Assembly (NCBI GenBank): GCA_902578305.1
Contig: CACHCK010000002.1
Location: forward strand, 67,907 to 131,906
Direction: 5' to 3'
Source of the DNA: an uncultured Pelagibacteraceae bacterium
GTDB lineage: Bacteria; Pseudomonadota; Alphaproteobacteria; Pelagibacterales; AG-422-B15
Length of the DNA: 64,000 bases
A program made the position numbers and the translations under genes. Positions 1 through 9,293 of this stretch are shown here, piece after piece (position 1 is the stretch's first letter; each line of letters begins with the position of its first letter). Under the pieces are notes generated by a model. That model ran no database searches, was not told the origin of the DNA, and was given only the letters and a program-made list of their open reading frames with translations.

Positions 1-2990
1 TCATTTATAGACTTTCCGTTAATCAATGAAACAAGTCTCTCTTTTATATTTCTGTTTAGAATTCCTAACTCGGCTTCTCTATCGTTAGCAAGTTTTTCAA
101 TCTCATCTCTTTCAATAGATAGAGCTCTATCATCTTTTTCAATTCCGTATCTATTAAAAACCTTCACGTCTACAACAATACCACTTGATCCTGGCGGCAA
201 TCTTAAAGACGTGTCTTTTACATCGGTAGCTTTTTCTCCAAATATTGCTCTTAATAATTTCTCTTCTGGAGTAACAGGGCTTTCACCTTTGGGTGTGACT
301 TTTCCAACTAATATATCTCCAGGATTAACGTCTGCTCCAACATACACTATTCCTGCTTCATCAAGGTTGCGAAGCATTTCATCTCCAGCATTTGGTATAT
401 CTCTTGTAATCTCCTCTGATCCTAGCTTGGTATCTCTTGACATTACTTCAAATTCTTCAATGTGAATAGAAGTAAACTTATCTTCCTGAACAATTTTTTC
501 TGAAATTAAAATTGAGTCCTCAAAATTATAACCTCGCCACGGCATGAAAGCTACAACCACGTTTCTACCTAAACCTAGCTCTCCAAAATGGGTTGAAGGT
601 CCATCAGCAATTATGTCACCCTTTGCAACTTTATCACCAACTTTTACAAGAGGTCTTTGATTTATGCATGTGCTTTGATTAGATCTTTGAAATTTTTGTA
701 AAGTATAAATATCAACACCAGACTCCGTTGTTTTAATTTTTTCAGTAACTCTTACAACAATTCTTTTTCCATCAATTTTATCAACTATACCATCTCTATT
801 TGCTACAATCGTGACACCTGAGTCTACTGCTACAACTTTTTCTACACCTGTTCCAACTAAAGGGGACTCCGCCTGTATAAGTGGCACAGCTTGTCTCATC
901 ATATTTGATCCCATTAAAGCTCTATTAGCGTCATCGTTCTCAAGAAATGGAATTAAGGAAGCTGCGCAAGAAACCACCTGCTTAGGCGATACATCCATAT
1001 AGTCAATTTCTTCAGGAACGGTCATTATAAAATCACCGTTTTTTCGACAAGAAACTAACTTAGTTACAAAACTACCTTTATCATCGAGTTCGCTGTTGGC
1101 CTGAGCAATGGTGTAGTCTGCCTCTTCCATAGCTGGCAAATATTCAACTTCGCTGCTAACTTTGCCTTTGATTACTTTTCTATATGGGCTTTCAATGAAA
1201 CCATACTGATTAACTCGTGCATGAGATGCCAGGCTATTTATTAAGCCTATATTAGGTCCCTCGGGCGTTTCGATTGGACAAATTCTTCCATAGTGAGTTG
1301 GATGTACGTCTCTTACTTCAAAACCAGCCCTCTCTCTACTAAGTCCACCGGGTCCGAGTGCTGACAATCTTCTTTTATGCGTAATCTCAGCAAGCGGGTT
1401 TGTTTGATCCATAAATTGAGATAATTGTGAAGTTCCAAAAAACTCTTTAAGAGAGGCAACTAATGGTTTTGCATTAATAATGTCTTGAGGTGTCGCGGCA
1501 TCAACTTCTAGAGAGTTCATTCTTTCTTTAATTGATCTTTCCATACGAATAAGTCCCATTCTGAATTGGTTTTCAACTAGTTCCCCAACTGATCTTACTC
1601 TTCTGTTACCAAGATGATCTATATCATCAACTTCACCTTTGCCTGTTCTTAAATCCATAACAGTTTTGATAACTTCTATAACATCTTCACTTCGAAGAAC
1701 AGTAACAGTATCAGAGCACTCTAAATTAAGGCGATAATTCATCTTTACCCTACCAACATCAGAAAGGTCATATTTTTCTGATTTAAAAAATAATGAATTA
1801 AATACTTCAAATGCTGTTTCAAGATTTGGTGGTTCACCAGGTCTCAAAACTTTGTATATTTCTACAACAGCCTCCTCTGGACTAAGGTTTTTATCAACTC
1901 TAAGTGTATCACGAATAAATGAACCGATGTTAATTCCATCGATTTCTAAGACTGGAATTTTTGAAATTTTTAATTCTTTGATTTTTTCGATTGTTTCTGT
2001 TGTGATTTCGTCTGAAGACTCAAAATAAATTTCTCCAGTTTTTTCATTTATTATATCTTCGGCAATAAACTTACCAATAAGATCATCATCCTCAATTAAT
2101 AAAGTTTTTAGACCATCATTAAAAAGTTTTTTTGCAATAGCTGGATTAATTTTAGTTCCTTGCTTGACAGCAACTTTTCCATCAGTTGCGCTTACAAGAC
2201 TTTTCTGCAATTTTCCAGTCTTGATATTTTTAGGGTTAAAGCTAATCTTCCATCTACCATCTTTTGTATTCAATGTGTAATTCTCAGTGTTATAAAATAA
2301 AGATAATATTTCATCACGCTTTATACCCATTGCCATCAAGAACGTAGTAATTGGAATCTTCTTCTTTCTATCAATCCTACAGTGAATTATATCTTTATGA
2401 TCAAACTCAATATCTAGCCATGAGCCCCGATAAGGTATTACCCGCGCTCCAAATAATAGTTTTCCACTAGAATGTGTTTTCCCATTATCATGATCAAAAA
2501 ATACACCGGGACTTCTATGCATCTGACTAACTACCACTCTTTCAGTTCCATTAGTTATAAATGTTCCTTTTTGTGTCATTAGAGGCAAATCACATAGGTA
2601 AATTTCTTGTTCCTTAATATCTTTTACTGTTCTAGACTCAGTTTCCTCGTCTATATCAAACACGATAAGTCTAAGTTTTACATTTAATGGAGCTGCATAG
2701 GTCTTGTCTCTTTGACGGCATTCATCCACATCAAATTTTGGAGATTGAAAATCATATTCAATGTATTCAATTCTTGCTGAACCAGAAAAATCTTCTAGAG
2801 GAAATACACTTTTAAAAACTTTCTGCAGACCCTTATCTGGCCTTTCAGAAGGATTAGTATTTTCAAGTAAAAAATCCTCATAAGATTTTTTTTGTATTTC
2901 GATAAGGTTAGGGAATTTGGAAACTTCCTTTAATTTGCCAAAATTTTTACGAACTCTTTTTCGTTCAGTAAATGATAATGTATTAACCAT
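1..2990 (-). CDS. rpoB: DNA-directed RNA polymerase subunit beta (partial, C-terminus beyond left edge)
   Basis: Minus-strand translation from ATG at 2990 begins [37 protein letters not shown], typical RpoB N-terminus; located downstream of rplL; not in ORF track because it runs off the edge. Confidence 0.95.
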   Translation of the reverse strand, partial: MVNTLSFTERKRVRKNFGKLKEVSKFPNLIEIQKKSYEDFLLENTNPSERPDKGLQKVFKSVFPLEDFSGSARIEYIEYDFQSPKFDVDECRQRDKTYAAPLNVKLRLIVFDIDEETESRTVKDIKEQEIYLCDLPLMTQKGTFITNGTERVVVSQMHRSPGVFFDHDNGKTHSSGKLLFGARVIPYRGSWLDIEFDHKDIIHCRIDRKKKIPITTFLMAMGIKRDEILSLFYNTENYTLNTKDGRWKISFNPKNIKTGKLQKSLVSATDGKVAVKQGTKINPAIAKKLFNDGLKTLLIEDDDLIGKFIAEDIINEKTGEIYFESSDEITTETIEKIKELKISKIPVLEIDGINIGSFIRDTLRVDKNLSPEEAVVEIYKVLRPGEPPNLETAFEVFNSLFFKSEKYDLSDVGRVKMNYRLNLECSDTVTVLRSEDVIEVIKTVMDLRTGKGEVDDIDHLGNRRVRSVGELVENQFRMGLIRMERSIKERMNSLEVDAATPQDIINAKPLVASLKEFFGTSQLSQFMDQTNPLAEITHKRRLSALGPGGLSRERAGFEVRDVHPTHYGRICPIETPEGPNIGLINSLASHARVNQYGFIESPYRKVIKGKVSSEVEYLPAMEEADYTIAQANSELDDKGSFVTKLVSCRKNGDFIMTVPEEIDYMDVSPKQVVSCAASLIPFLENDDANRALMGSNMMRQAVPLIQAESPLVGTGVEKVVAVDSGVTIVANRDGIVDKIDGKRIVVRVTEKIKTTESGVDIYTLQKFQRSNQSTCINQRPLVKVGDKVAKGDIIADGPSTHFGELGLGRNVVVAFMPWRGYNFEDSILISEKIVQEDKFTSIHIEEFEVMSRDTKLGSEEITRDIPNAGDEMLRNLDEAGIVYVGADVNPGDILVGKVTPKGESPVTPEEKLLRAIFGEKATDVKDTSLRLPPGSSGIVVDVKVFNRYGIEKDDRALSIERDEIEKLANDREAELGILNRNIKERLVSLINGKSIN

Positions 2991-3059
2991 TAATGTATAT
3001 TCGCCCTATGAACAATAGTTATAAGCTACAAACTATTGAGTAAAAATATTTAATAAAAA

Positions 3060-3440
3060 TTATTTAAGTTCTACAGTCGCTCCAGCAGCTTCTAACTTTT
3101 CTTTAAAGCCATTAGCTTCATCTTTTGAGACACCCGTTTTCAACTCCTTTGGAGCACCCTCAACAAGATCTTTTGCTTCTTTTAAGCCTAATCCAGTGAT
3201 TGTTCTTACTTCTTTAATAACGTTAATTTTTTTGTCTCCAGCAGCAGCTAATACAATAGTAAATTCATCTTTTTCTTCTGCAGCGGCAGCATCACCTGAA
3301 GGTGCAGCTCCTGCAGCGGCAACAGCTACGGGTGCAGCAGCAGATACGCCCCATTTCTCTTCTAGCATTTTAGATAACTCAGCAGCTTCAATAACTGTTA
3401 AGTCGGATAGTTGGTCAACTATTTGTTGGAGGTCAGCCAT
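3060..3440 (-). CDS. rplL: 50S ribosomal protein L7/L12
   Basis: [48 protein letters not shown]-terminal domain. Confidence 0.98.
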   Translation of the reverse strand: MADLQQIVDQLSDLTVIEAAELSKMLEEKWGVSAAAPVAVAAAGAAPSGDAAAAEEKDEFTIVLAAAGDKKINVIKEVRTITGLGLKEAKDLVEGAPKELKTGVSKDEANGFKEKLEAAGATVELK

Positions 3441-3467
3441 GTTTGTTCCCTTTCTTACTTAATTAAA

Positions 3468-3974
3468 TTACTTTGTACTATATACGTTAAAAACTCTTGC
3501 TAAATTACCTGACGGAGCAGCTAAAGTTGTAGCAATTTTCTGCGCAGGTGTACTTATCAAACCTATTAATTGTGCCCTTATTTCCTCGAGAGATGGCAAT
3601 TTAGATAAAATTTCAATTTTTTCAACAGTTAAAATTTCATTGTCCATTATGCCGCCAAGAATTACTAAATTACTGTTATTTTTAGCGAAATTCGTCAAAA
3701 GCTTAGTCAATTGCACGGGATCATTTGAGTAGGCTATAGCCGTAGGTCCATCAAAAAAGTCAGCTAGCTCCGATTTATCCGATCCCTCAAGGGCCAATTT
3801 TGTTAACCTATTTTTGGTAACCTTTATCTTACAACCCGAGTTGAAAGACTGGACTCTTAAATCAGTCATATCAGTCATAGACATTCCTCTATAATGAAAG
3901 ACCATTACAAGACTATTTTCACTTAAAATAGTTTTTAAGTTATTAATAAATATTTCTTTCTGTTCTCTTTTCAT
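3468..3974 (-). CDS. rplJ: 50S ribosomal protein L10
   Basis: L10 motifs and synteny between rplA and rplL. Confidence 0.95.
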   Translation of the reverse strand: MKREQKEIFINNLKTILSENSLVMVFHYRGMSMTDMTDLRVQSFNSGCKIKVTKNRLTKLALEGSDKSELADFFDGPTAIAYSNDPVQLTKLLTNFAKNNSNLVILGGIMDNEILTVEKIEILSKLPSLEEIRAQLIGLISTPAQKIATTLAAPSGNLARVFNVYSTK

Positions 3975-3976
3975 AT

Positions 3977-4660
3977 TTACACTCCAAAAGAATCTAAATT
4001 AACATTAATACCAGGCCCCATAGTAGGACTTATTGAAACTTTTTTTATAAAATCCCCTTTAATTCCTGAAGGTCGTTCTTTTGATATAGTCTCGTAGAAA
4101 AATTTTACATTATTTATTACATCACTCTTTTCAAAATCAGATTTTGCAATTCCCGCCTGAACTAACGTGTCACTATTTTTAAATTCTAATTCACCAGCTT
4201 TAGCATCCTCAACAGCTTGTTTTAAATCGTTCGTTACACTTCCTAATTTTGGATTAGGCATTAGGTTACGGGGGCCAAGAACTTTTCCCAATTTACCAAC
4301 TTTGGACATCATGTCAGGAGTTGAAATACATCTATCGAAATCAACAAATCCATTATCTACTTTTTCTACAAGTTCATCTGATCCTACAATATCAGCGCCA
4401 GCATCTTTGGCTTCTTGTTGCTTATCATCTGATGCGAACACGCAGACCTTTACATTTTTTCCAAGACTTTTTGGAAGCTTAATCTTGCCTCGAACGTTTT
4501 GCTCACCATTTTTAGGATCAATATTTAAATCCATACAAATATCAATAGTTTCATTAAACTTTGCTGTTGCTGTTTTAATAGCCATGTCTACCGCCTCTTC
4601 AAGAGAGTAGTTTTTTGAAAGATCATTCTCAGCAATGATATTTTTTAATCTTTTACCCAT
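3977..4660 (-). CDS. rplA: 50S ribosomal protein L1
   Basis: GKLGKVLGPRNLMPNPKLGSVT and SPTMGPGINV motifs. Confidence 0.97.
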   Translation of the reverse strand: MGKRLKNIIAENDLSKNYSLEEAVDMAIKTATAKFNETIDICMDLNIDPKNGEQNVRGKIKLPKSLGKNVKVCVFASDDKQQEAKDAGADIVGSDELVEKVDNGFVDFDRCISTPDMMSKVGKLGKVLGPRNLMPNPKLGSVTNDLKQAVEDAKAGELEFKNSDTLVQAGIAKSDFEKSDVINNVKFFYETISKERPSGIKGDFIKKVSISPTMGPGINVNLDSFGV

Positions 4661-5088
4661 TATCCTGTGACCTCTATACCCATAGATTTTGCTGAGCCTA
4701 CAATTATTTTAACTCCTTGCTCTACTGTGTTAGCGTTCAAATCTTTTAATTTTTTTGATGCTATTTCCTCACATTGTTTAATGGAAATGGAGTTAATTAT
4801 ATCTCTTCCAGGTTCCTTAGATCCTTTTTTTATTTTTAAAGCCTCTTTAATAAAGAAAGACGCAGGTGGGAGTTTTATATCCATTGTAAAACTCTTATCT
4901 GTAAAGTATGTAACTACAACGGGCAGCATCACGCCTGGTTGTTCATTTTTGCTTTTGTCATTAAACATTTTACAAAAGTCCATGATGTTAATTCCCCGTT
5001 GACCAAGAGCAGGTCCAACCGGTGGAGAAGGATTTGCCTGTCCTGCTGGTACTTGTAATTTTAATGTGCCTTCAATCTCTTTTGCCAT
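4660..5088 (-). CDS. rplK: 50S ribosomal protein L11
   Basis: [33 protein letters not shown]. Confidence 0.98.
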   Translation of the reverse strand: MAKEIEGTLKLQVPAGQANPSPPVGPALGQRGINIMDFCKMFNDKSKNEQPGVMLPVVVTYFTDKSFTMDIKLPPASFFIKEALKIKKGSKEPGRDIINSISIKQCEEIASKKLKDLNANTVEQGVKIIVGSAKSMGIEVTG

Positions 5089-5621
5089 TATGCTTTCTCT
5101 ACTTGTGTATACTCTAATTCTACAGGTGTTGATCTACCAAATATAGACACAGATACTTTCACTCTTGCCCTTTCTTCATCTATTTCTTCGATTAAGCCAT
5201 TGAAAGAAGCAAAAGGTCCATCGCTTACTCTTACTTGCTCTCCAACTTCAAATGTAATAGATGGTTTAGGGCTTGTTACACCTTCTTCAATATCTTGTAA
5301 AATCTTATTTATCTCACTCTCAGGAACCGCTGATGGCTTTCCTTGTGTGTGGCCGAGAAAGCCACTTACTTTTGGTAAAGCCTTTACCATATGATAAGTT
5401 TCGTCAGTCATCTCCATTTTAGTTAGAACATATCCAGGAAAGAATTTTCTTTCAGCATTTCTCTTTTTTCCTCTTTTAACTTCAACAACCTCTTCAGTTG
5501 GAACAATGATTTCACTGAAAGCAGACTCGATATTTTTTGTTTTTGCTTTTTCTGTAATTGCAGCAGCAACTTTTTTTTCAAAGCCAGAATAAGCATGCAC
5601 GATATACCATTTGTGAGACAT
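5088..5621 (-). CDS. nusG: transcription termination/antitermination protein NusG
   Basis: [16 protein letters not shown]-terminus, C-terminal KOW ([22 protein letters not shown]). Confidence 0.97.
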   Translation of the reverse strand: MSHKWYIVHAYSGFEKKVAAAITEKAKTKNIESAFSEIIVPTEEVVEVKRGKKRNAERKFFPGYVLTKMEMTDETYHMVKALPKVSGFLGHTQGKPSAVPESEINKILQDIEEGVTSPKPSITFEVGEQVRVSDGPFASFNGLIEEIDEERARVKVSVSIFGRSTPVELEYTQVEKA

Positions 5622-5623
5622 TT

Positions 5624-5812
5624 TTAAATAGCAACTCCAATAAGTTTATCTAATCCAAAACTGAATATCTGATCGACTATAAGAAAAAAAACTGCTGCAA
5701 AAGCAGTAATTAGCACAACCATAATTGATCCTGTTAATGTTTCCCTAGATGAAGGCCAAGTAACTTTACTGCCTTCTCTTCTAACTTCTTGAATAAACTT
5801 AAATGGTTTCAT
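5624..5812 (-). CDS. secE: preprotein translocase subunit SecE (start trimmed to MKPFKFIQEV)
   Basis: EVRREGSKVTWPSSRETLTGSIMVV; single-TM SecE upstream of nusG; ORF-track start at 5860 would run into tRNA-Trp. Confidence 0.93.
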   Translation of the reverse strand: MKPFKFIQEVRREGSKVTWPSSRETLTGSIMVVLITAFAAVFFLIVDQIFSFGLDKLIGVAI

Positions 5813-5830
5813 AAAACTTACCTTATTAAG

Positions 5831-5906
5831 TGGCAGGAGCGAAGGGACTCGAACCCCCAACCCCCGGTTTTGGAGACCGGTGCTCTACCAGTTGAGCTAC
5901 ACTCCT
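5831..5906 (-). tRNA. tRNA-Trp (CCA anticodon), encoded 3' CCA
   Basis: Reverse complement AGGAGTGTAGCTCAACTGGTAGAGCACCGGTCTCCAAAACCGGGGGTTGGGGGTTCGAGTCCCTTCGCTCCTGCCA folds as a cloverleaf. Confidence 0.96.
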
Positions 5907-5910
5907 CCAG

Positions 5911-7101
5911 TTATGAGATAATTTCTGTTACAACACCAGATCCAACTGTACGCCCACCCTCTCGTATTGCAAAACGCACACCTTTATCCATTGCAATTGG
6001 CGCTATAAGCTCTATCTCCATTGCAATGTTGTCACCAGGCATAACCATCTCAGTTCCATCAGGAAGCTTACAAACTCCAGTAACGTCAGTAGTTCTAAAA
6101 TAAAACTGCGGACGATAGTTTGTAAAGAAAGGTGTGTGTCTGCCACCCTCCTCTTTTTTTAATACATAAGCTTCACATTTAAATTTAGTATGCGGTGTGA
6201 TAGAGCCAACATGTGCTAGAACTTGTCCTCTTTCTACTTGATCTCTCTCAATGCCTCTTAAAAGTGCACCGATATTATCACCTGCTTCACCAGTATCTAG
6301 GAGTTTTCGGAACATCTCAACTCCAGTACAAGTTGTTTTTTGAGTTTCTTTAATCCCAACTATTTCAAGCTCTTCACCTACTTTAACGATACCGCTTTCA
6401 ACTCTACCTGTACAAACAGTACCACGTCCAGAGATTGAAAAGACATCCTCAATAGGCATAAGGAATGGCTTATCCTTATCACGCTCAGGTTGAGGAATGT
6501 GATCGTCTACTGCTTTCATAAGTTCCACAATAGAGTTTTTTCCGATTTCATCGTCTCTACTCTCTACTGCTGCCAAAGCTGAACCTTTAACTATTGGAGT
6601 TGTATCACCTGGAAACTCATATTCATTTAGGATATCCCTGATCTCAACTTCAACAAGCTCTAATAATTCTGCATCATCTACTTGATCAACCTTATTTAAG
6701 TAAACAACTATTGCAGGAACTCCAACCTGACGTGCAAGTAAAATATGCTCTCTAGTTTGTGGCATTGGTCCATCCGCAGCGTTTACAACTAATATTGCTC
6801 CATCCATTTGCGCGGCACCTGTAATCATATTTTTTACATAGTCAGCGTGCCCTGGACAGTCAACATGAGCATAGTGTCTTGCGTCTGTTGTGTATTCAAC
6901 GTGAGCAGTTGAAATTGTAATCCCACGTTCTTTTTCTTCCGGAGCCTTGTCGATTGCATCATATGCGGTAAATTCAGCTCCACCCGATTCTGATAATACT
7001 TTTGTTATTGCCGCAGTCAAAGTTGTTTTACCGTGATCCACGTGACCGATAGTTCCTACGTTACAGTGTGGTTTACTTCGATCGAATTTTTCTTTAGCCA
7101 T
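5911..7101 (-). CDS. tuf: elongation factor Tu
   Basis: [41 protein letters not shown]. Confidence 0.99.
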   Translation of the reverse strand: MAKEKFDRSKPHCNVGTIGHVDHGKTTLTAAITKVLSESGGAEFTAYDAIDKAPEEKERGITISTAHVEYTTDARHYAHVDCPGHADYVKNMITGAAQMDGAILVVNAADGPMPQTREHILLARQVGVPAIVVYLNKVDQVDDAELLELVEVEIRDILNEYEFPGDTTPIVKGSALAAVESRDDEIGKNSIVELMKAVDDHIPQPERDKDKPFLMPIEDVFSISGRGTVCTGRVESGIVKVGEELEIVGIKETQKTTCTGVEMFRKLLDTGEAGDNIGALLRGIERDQVERGQVLAHVGSITPHTKFKCEAYVLKKEEGGRHTPFFTNYRPQFYFRTTDVTGVCKLPDGTEMVMPGDNIAMEIELIAPIAMDKGVRFAIREGGRTVGSGVVTEIIS

Positions 7102-7138
7102 TTTTTTGTTCCTCTCAATTTTTAGTCTTCGTTGTTTT

Positions 7139-7212
7139 TGGAGCGGGTGAAGGGAATCGAACCCTCGTAATCAGCTTGGAAGGCTGGAGCTTTACCACTA
7201 AGCTACACCCGC
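7139..7212 (-). tRNA. tRNA-Gly (TCC anticodon)
   Basis: Reverse complement GCGGGTGTAGCTTAGTGGTAAAGCTCCAGCCTTCCAAGCTGATTACGAGGGTTCGATTCCCTTCACCCGCTCCA. Confidence 0.96.
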
Positions 7213-7246
7213 TTATTCCTTCAAGCTACCCTAAGGTACCTTAACG

Positions 7247-7331
7247 TGGTGGAGGGGGTTGGATTCGAACCAACGTAAGCATAGCTAACGGGTTTACAGC
7301 CCGTCCCCTTTAACCACTCGGGCACCCCTCC
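7247..7331 (-). tRNA. tRNA-Tyr (GTA anticodon)
   Basis: Reverse complement GGAGGGGTGCCCGAGTGGTTAAAGGGGACGGGCTGTAAACCCGTTAGC...GGTTCGAATCCAACCCCCTCCACCA, long variable arm. Confidence 0.96.
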
Positions 7332-7480
7332 CGAGATAGTTTTAACATCTCAAGATAAGTTTCCCTAGACTAAGTCTATAGAACCTTAAGGGGTGACTTA
7401 TATGGAAAAAAAGACCCCAAATCAATAAATATTAATATTTTTGAACCTAATTAAATTATAAATGTTAAATTATTGATGTA

Positions 7481-8254
7481 ATGAGCAAGAGATCAAAAAA
7501 ACTCCCAAAAAAAAGGCAAAATTCTGATTACTGGATATACGGCCATCATGCTGTGGTTGGGGCGCTAATGAATGAGAATAGAGTTAAATACGAAGTTTAT
7601 TTCACTTCTGAAGCTGAAAAAAAACTCAAAAATGAAATAAAACTAGAAAATATAAATGTCATATCCATTAAAAAAACTAGAGATGAAATTGACTTACTCT
7701 TAAAGGGTATCTCAAATCATCAGGGTATTTGTTTAAGAGTTGAAAAAATACAAACACTCCAACTCCCAGATTTTATAAAAAATTTAAATGAGGAGAGGTC
7801 TGTTATCTTTTTATTGGATCAACTAGATGATCCACAAAATGTTGGTGCAATTTTTAGGTCTGCTCTCGCATTTAATATTGATGGTATAATATTAACAAAT
7901 AACAATTCAGTAACTGAGAATTCGTTTCTGGCAAAAACTGCATCTAGTGCCATAGATAAAGTGCCATTTACAAAAATCCAAAATATAAGCTCTTGTATTA
8001 AAGTATTAAAAGATAATGGTTATTGGATTTATGGCTTAGATATGAAAGCCAAAAACTCAATAACAGAAATAAAATTTCCAAAAAAAACCGTTTTTGTTTT
8101 AGGATCAGAGAGCAAGGGCATGAGGAAAATCACTGACTCACTCTGTGACGAAAGTCTTAAGATTAAAATGAGTGAAAGTCTTGAGAGTTTAAATGTATCA
8201 AATACAGCGGCTATAATGATGTTCTATGTTTCAAATTTAAACTTAAAAAGCTAG
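7481..8254 (+). CDS. rlmB: 23S rRNA (guanosine-2'-O-)-methyltransferase RlmB-like (SpoU/TrmH family)
   Basis: YWIYGHHAVVGAL, LDQLDDPQNVGAIFRSA, VLGSESKGMR, ESLNVSNTAAIMMF. Confidence 0.92.
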   Translation: MSKRSKKLPKKRQNSDYWIYGHHAVVGALMNENRVKYEVYFTSEAEKKLKNEIKLENINVISIKKTRDEIDLLLKGISNHQGICLRVEKIQTLQLPDFIKNLNEERSVIFLLDQLDDPQNVGAIFRSALAFNIDGIILTNNNSVTENSFLAKTASSAIDKVPFTKIQNISSCIKVLKDNGYWIYGLDMKAKNSITEIKFPKKTVFVLGSESKGMRKITDSLCDESLKIKMSESLESLNVSNTAAIMMFYVSNLNLKS

Positions 8255-8341
8255 AGCTATCATTGAGATAACTAAAATAAAGAATACTACTAAATAGGCT
8301 AAAGCAATTTGACCACCGATAAAATCTAAGAATTTTTTCAT
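8243..8341 (-). CDS. small 32-aa single-TM hypothetical protein
   Basis: Manual translation: MKKFLDFIGGQIALAYLVVFFILVISMIALAF*; below ORF-track size cutoff; 3' end overlaps rlmB 3' end convergently. Confidence 0.5.
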   Translation of the reverse strand: MKKFLDFIGGQIALAYLVVFFILVISMIALAF

Positions 8342-8405
8342 ACTCGTATTTTACAAATAATTATGTACAATTAAAACTTAAATATTTAAAAGTTTTATTG
8401 ATTTT

Positions 8406-8481
8406 GCCCCTATAGCTCAATTGGTAGAGCAATTGATTTGTAATCAATAGGTTCGCGGTTCAAGTCCGTGTGGGGGCACCA
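8406..8481 (+). tRNA. tRNA-Thr (TGT anticodon)
   Basis: GCCCCTATAGCTCAATTGGTAGAGCAATTGATTTGTAATCAATAGGTTCGCGGTTCAAGTCCGTGTGGGGGCACCA. Confidence 0.96.
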
Positions 8482-8482
8482 C
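8427..8482 (+). repeat. 56-bp direct repeat, copy 1 (inside tRNA-Thr; att-like)
   Basis: GAGCAATTGATTTGTAATCAATAGGTTCGCGGTTCAAGTCCGTGTGGGGGCACCAC, identical to 8885-8940. Confidence 0.97.
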
Positions 8483-8570
8483 GTTTTCCAACAAATTTAA
8501 TTTTATTTATTTACTAATTGATTGGGTAAAGCATAATGCTATCCGCTATGGGATATTGTATCAATTATGG

Positions 8571-8576
8571 TATAAT
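8571..8576 (+). promoter_or_regulatory. candidate -10 box TATAAT located 6 nt upstream of lipoprotein ATG
   Basis: tatggTATAATtaaattATG; perfect -10 hexamer, weak or no recognisable -35. Confidence 0.35.
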
Positions 8577-8582
8577 TAAATT

Positions 8583-8894
8583 ATGAAAAAAACTTTTATC
8601 ATTTTATTTTTAATTCTTGTCGCCTGTTCGAACTCACCTGAGAATGCAATTGAAAAATGCACTGATGAAATTATAGATAAAGATGTAACAAGTTGGTTTA
8701 ACTTTGTGTGCGATAGTATGCCCACAGGCATTACGTGTGATGTGGCTAAAAAAAGTCTTAATGAATGGCAAAAAATTAAAACTGAAACATTGGCTGTAAA
8801 ATTAAATGATGAAGACTATGTTGAAAGTTGGAAAGAGTGCGAAATAGAATATGAAAGTACACCAAAACTATTTATGAATAAATGGAGCAATTGA
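8583..8894 (+). CDS. small putative lipoprotein, 103 aa, unknown function
   Basis: Signal peptide with lipobox MKKTFIILFLILVAC; stop codon lies inside the tRNA-derived repeat. Confidence 0.75.
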   Translation: MKKTFIILFLILVACSNSPENAIEKCTDEIIDKDVTSWFNFVCDSMPTGITCDVAKKSLNEWQKIKTETLAVKLNDEDYVESWKECEIEYESTPKLFMNKWSN

Positions 8895-8940
8895 TTTGTA
8901 ATCAATAGGTTCGCGGTTCAAGTCCGTGTGGGGGCACCAC
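8885..8940 (+). repeat. 56-bp direct repeat, copy 2 (3' tRNA-Thr fragment; att-like)
   Basis: Exact copy of 8427-8482. Confidence 0.97.
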
Positions 8941-9009
8941 TTAACACTCGAATATTGCCTTTTTTTATTTTTATATTGCAAAGTAAATTAATTATTCTAA
9001 GGATAAATT

Positions 9010-9228
9010 ATGGAAAATTCTGAAGTTCTAAAAATAATCGAAAATCTAAAAGGACGTAGGCCTTACGAAGAAAAGAGAGCAGCAAAATTAGGATTTACTT
9101 CTCTTCATGAATATATTGAGGATAAAATTAAAAAGAAGCAATTAGCCATTCAAAATTTTGAAGAGACTAAACGTGAAACCTCAAAAGTTGATAGTCATCC
9201 TGAAAAAAAAAGCTGCAGTTGCTGCTAA
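9010..9228 (+). CDS. small 72-aa hypothetical protein with C-terminal CSCC
   Basis: AAGGATAAATTATG Shine-Dalgarno-like start; MENSEVLKIIENLKGRRPYEEKRAAKLGFTSLHEYIEDKI...KKSCSCC. Confidence 0.65.
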   Translation: MENSEVLKIIENLKGRRPYEEKRAAKLGFTSLHEYIEDKIKKKQLAIQNFEETKRETSKVDSHPEKKSCSCC

Positions 9229-9247
9229 ATTTACATCTATTAATTTT

Positions 9248-9290
9248 CAATCAATAGACTCGTACGCTAACTTTGTGTGTGGGTGCTACT
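9248..9290 (+). repeat. possible third, degenerate copy of the tRNA-Thr 3' repeat
   Basis: CAATCAATAGACTCGTACGCTAACTTTGTGTGTGGGTGCTACT aligns ungapped over 43 positions to TAATCAATAGGTTCGCGGTTCAAGTCCGTGTGGGGGCACCACT with about 27 matches by eye. Confidence 0.5.
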
Positions 9291-9293
9291 AAT

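Noticed and set aside
211-1002. Plus-strand ORFs 211-465 and 811-1002
   Set aside because: Antisense to rpoB, which reads through the whole region on the minus strand.
3196-5394. Plus-strand ORFs antisense to ribosomal protein and nusG genes (3196-3462, 4167-4610, 4667-5002, 5200-5394)
   Set aside because: Shadow ORFs opposite strongly conserved genes; composition mirrors the reverse strand and no family motif is present.
5813-5860. Upstream start for secE
   Set aside because: The extension MGVRVPSLLPLNKVSF is translation of the tRNA-Trp 3' end; the natural SecE start is MKPFKFIQEV.
7381-7440. AAGGGGT...ACCCC stem and a TAGAC-TAA-GTCTA mini-palindrome upstream of tRNA-Tyr/rlmB
   Set aside because: Short and weak in an AT-rich spacer between divergent genes; could be promoter-proximal structure but not distinguishable from chance by eye.
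8885-8940. Second tRNA-Thr gene
   Set aside because: Only the anticodon arm through CCA is present; the acceptor 5' strand and D-arm are missing and replaced by coding sequence, so it cannot fold as a tRNA.
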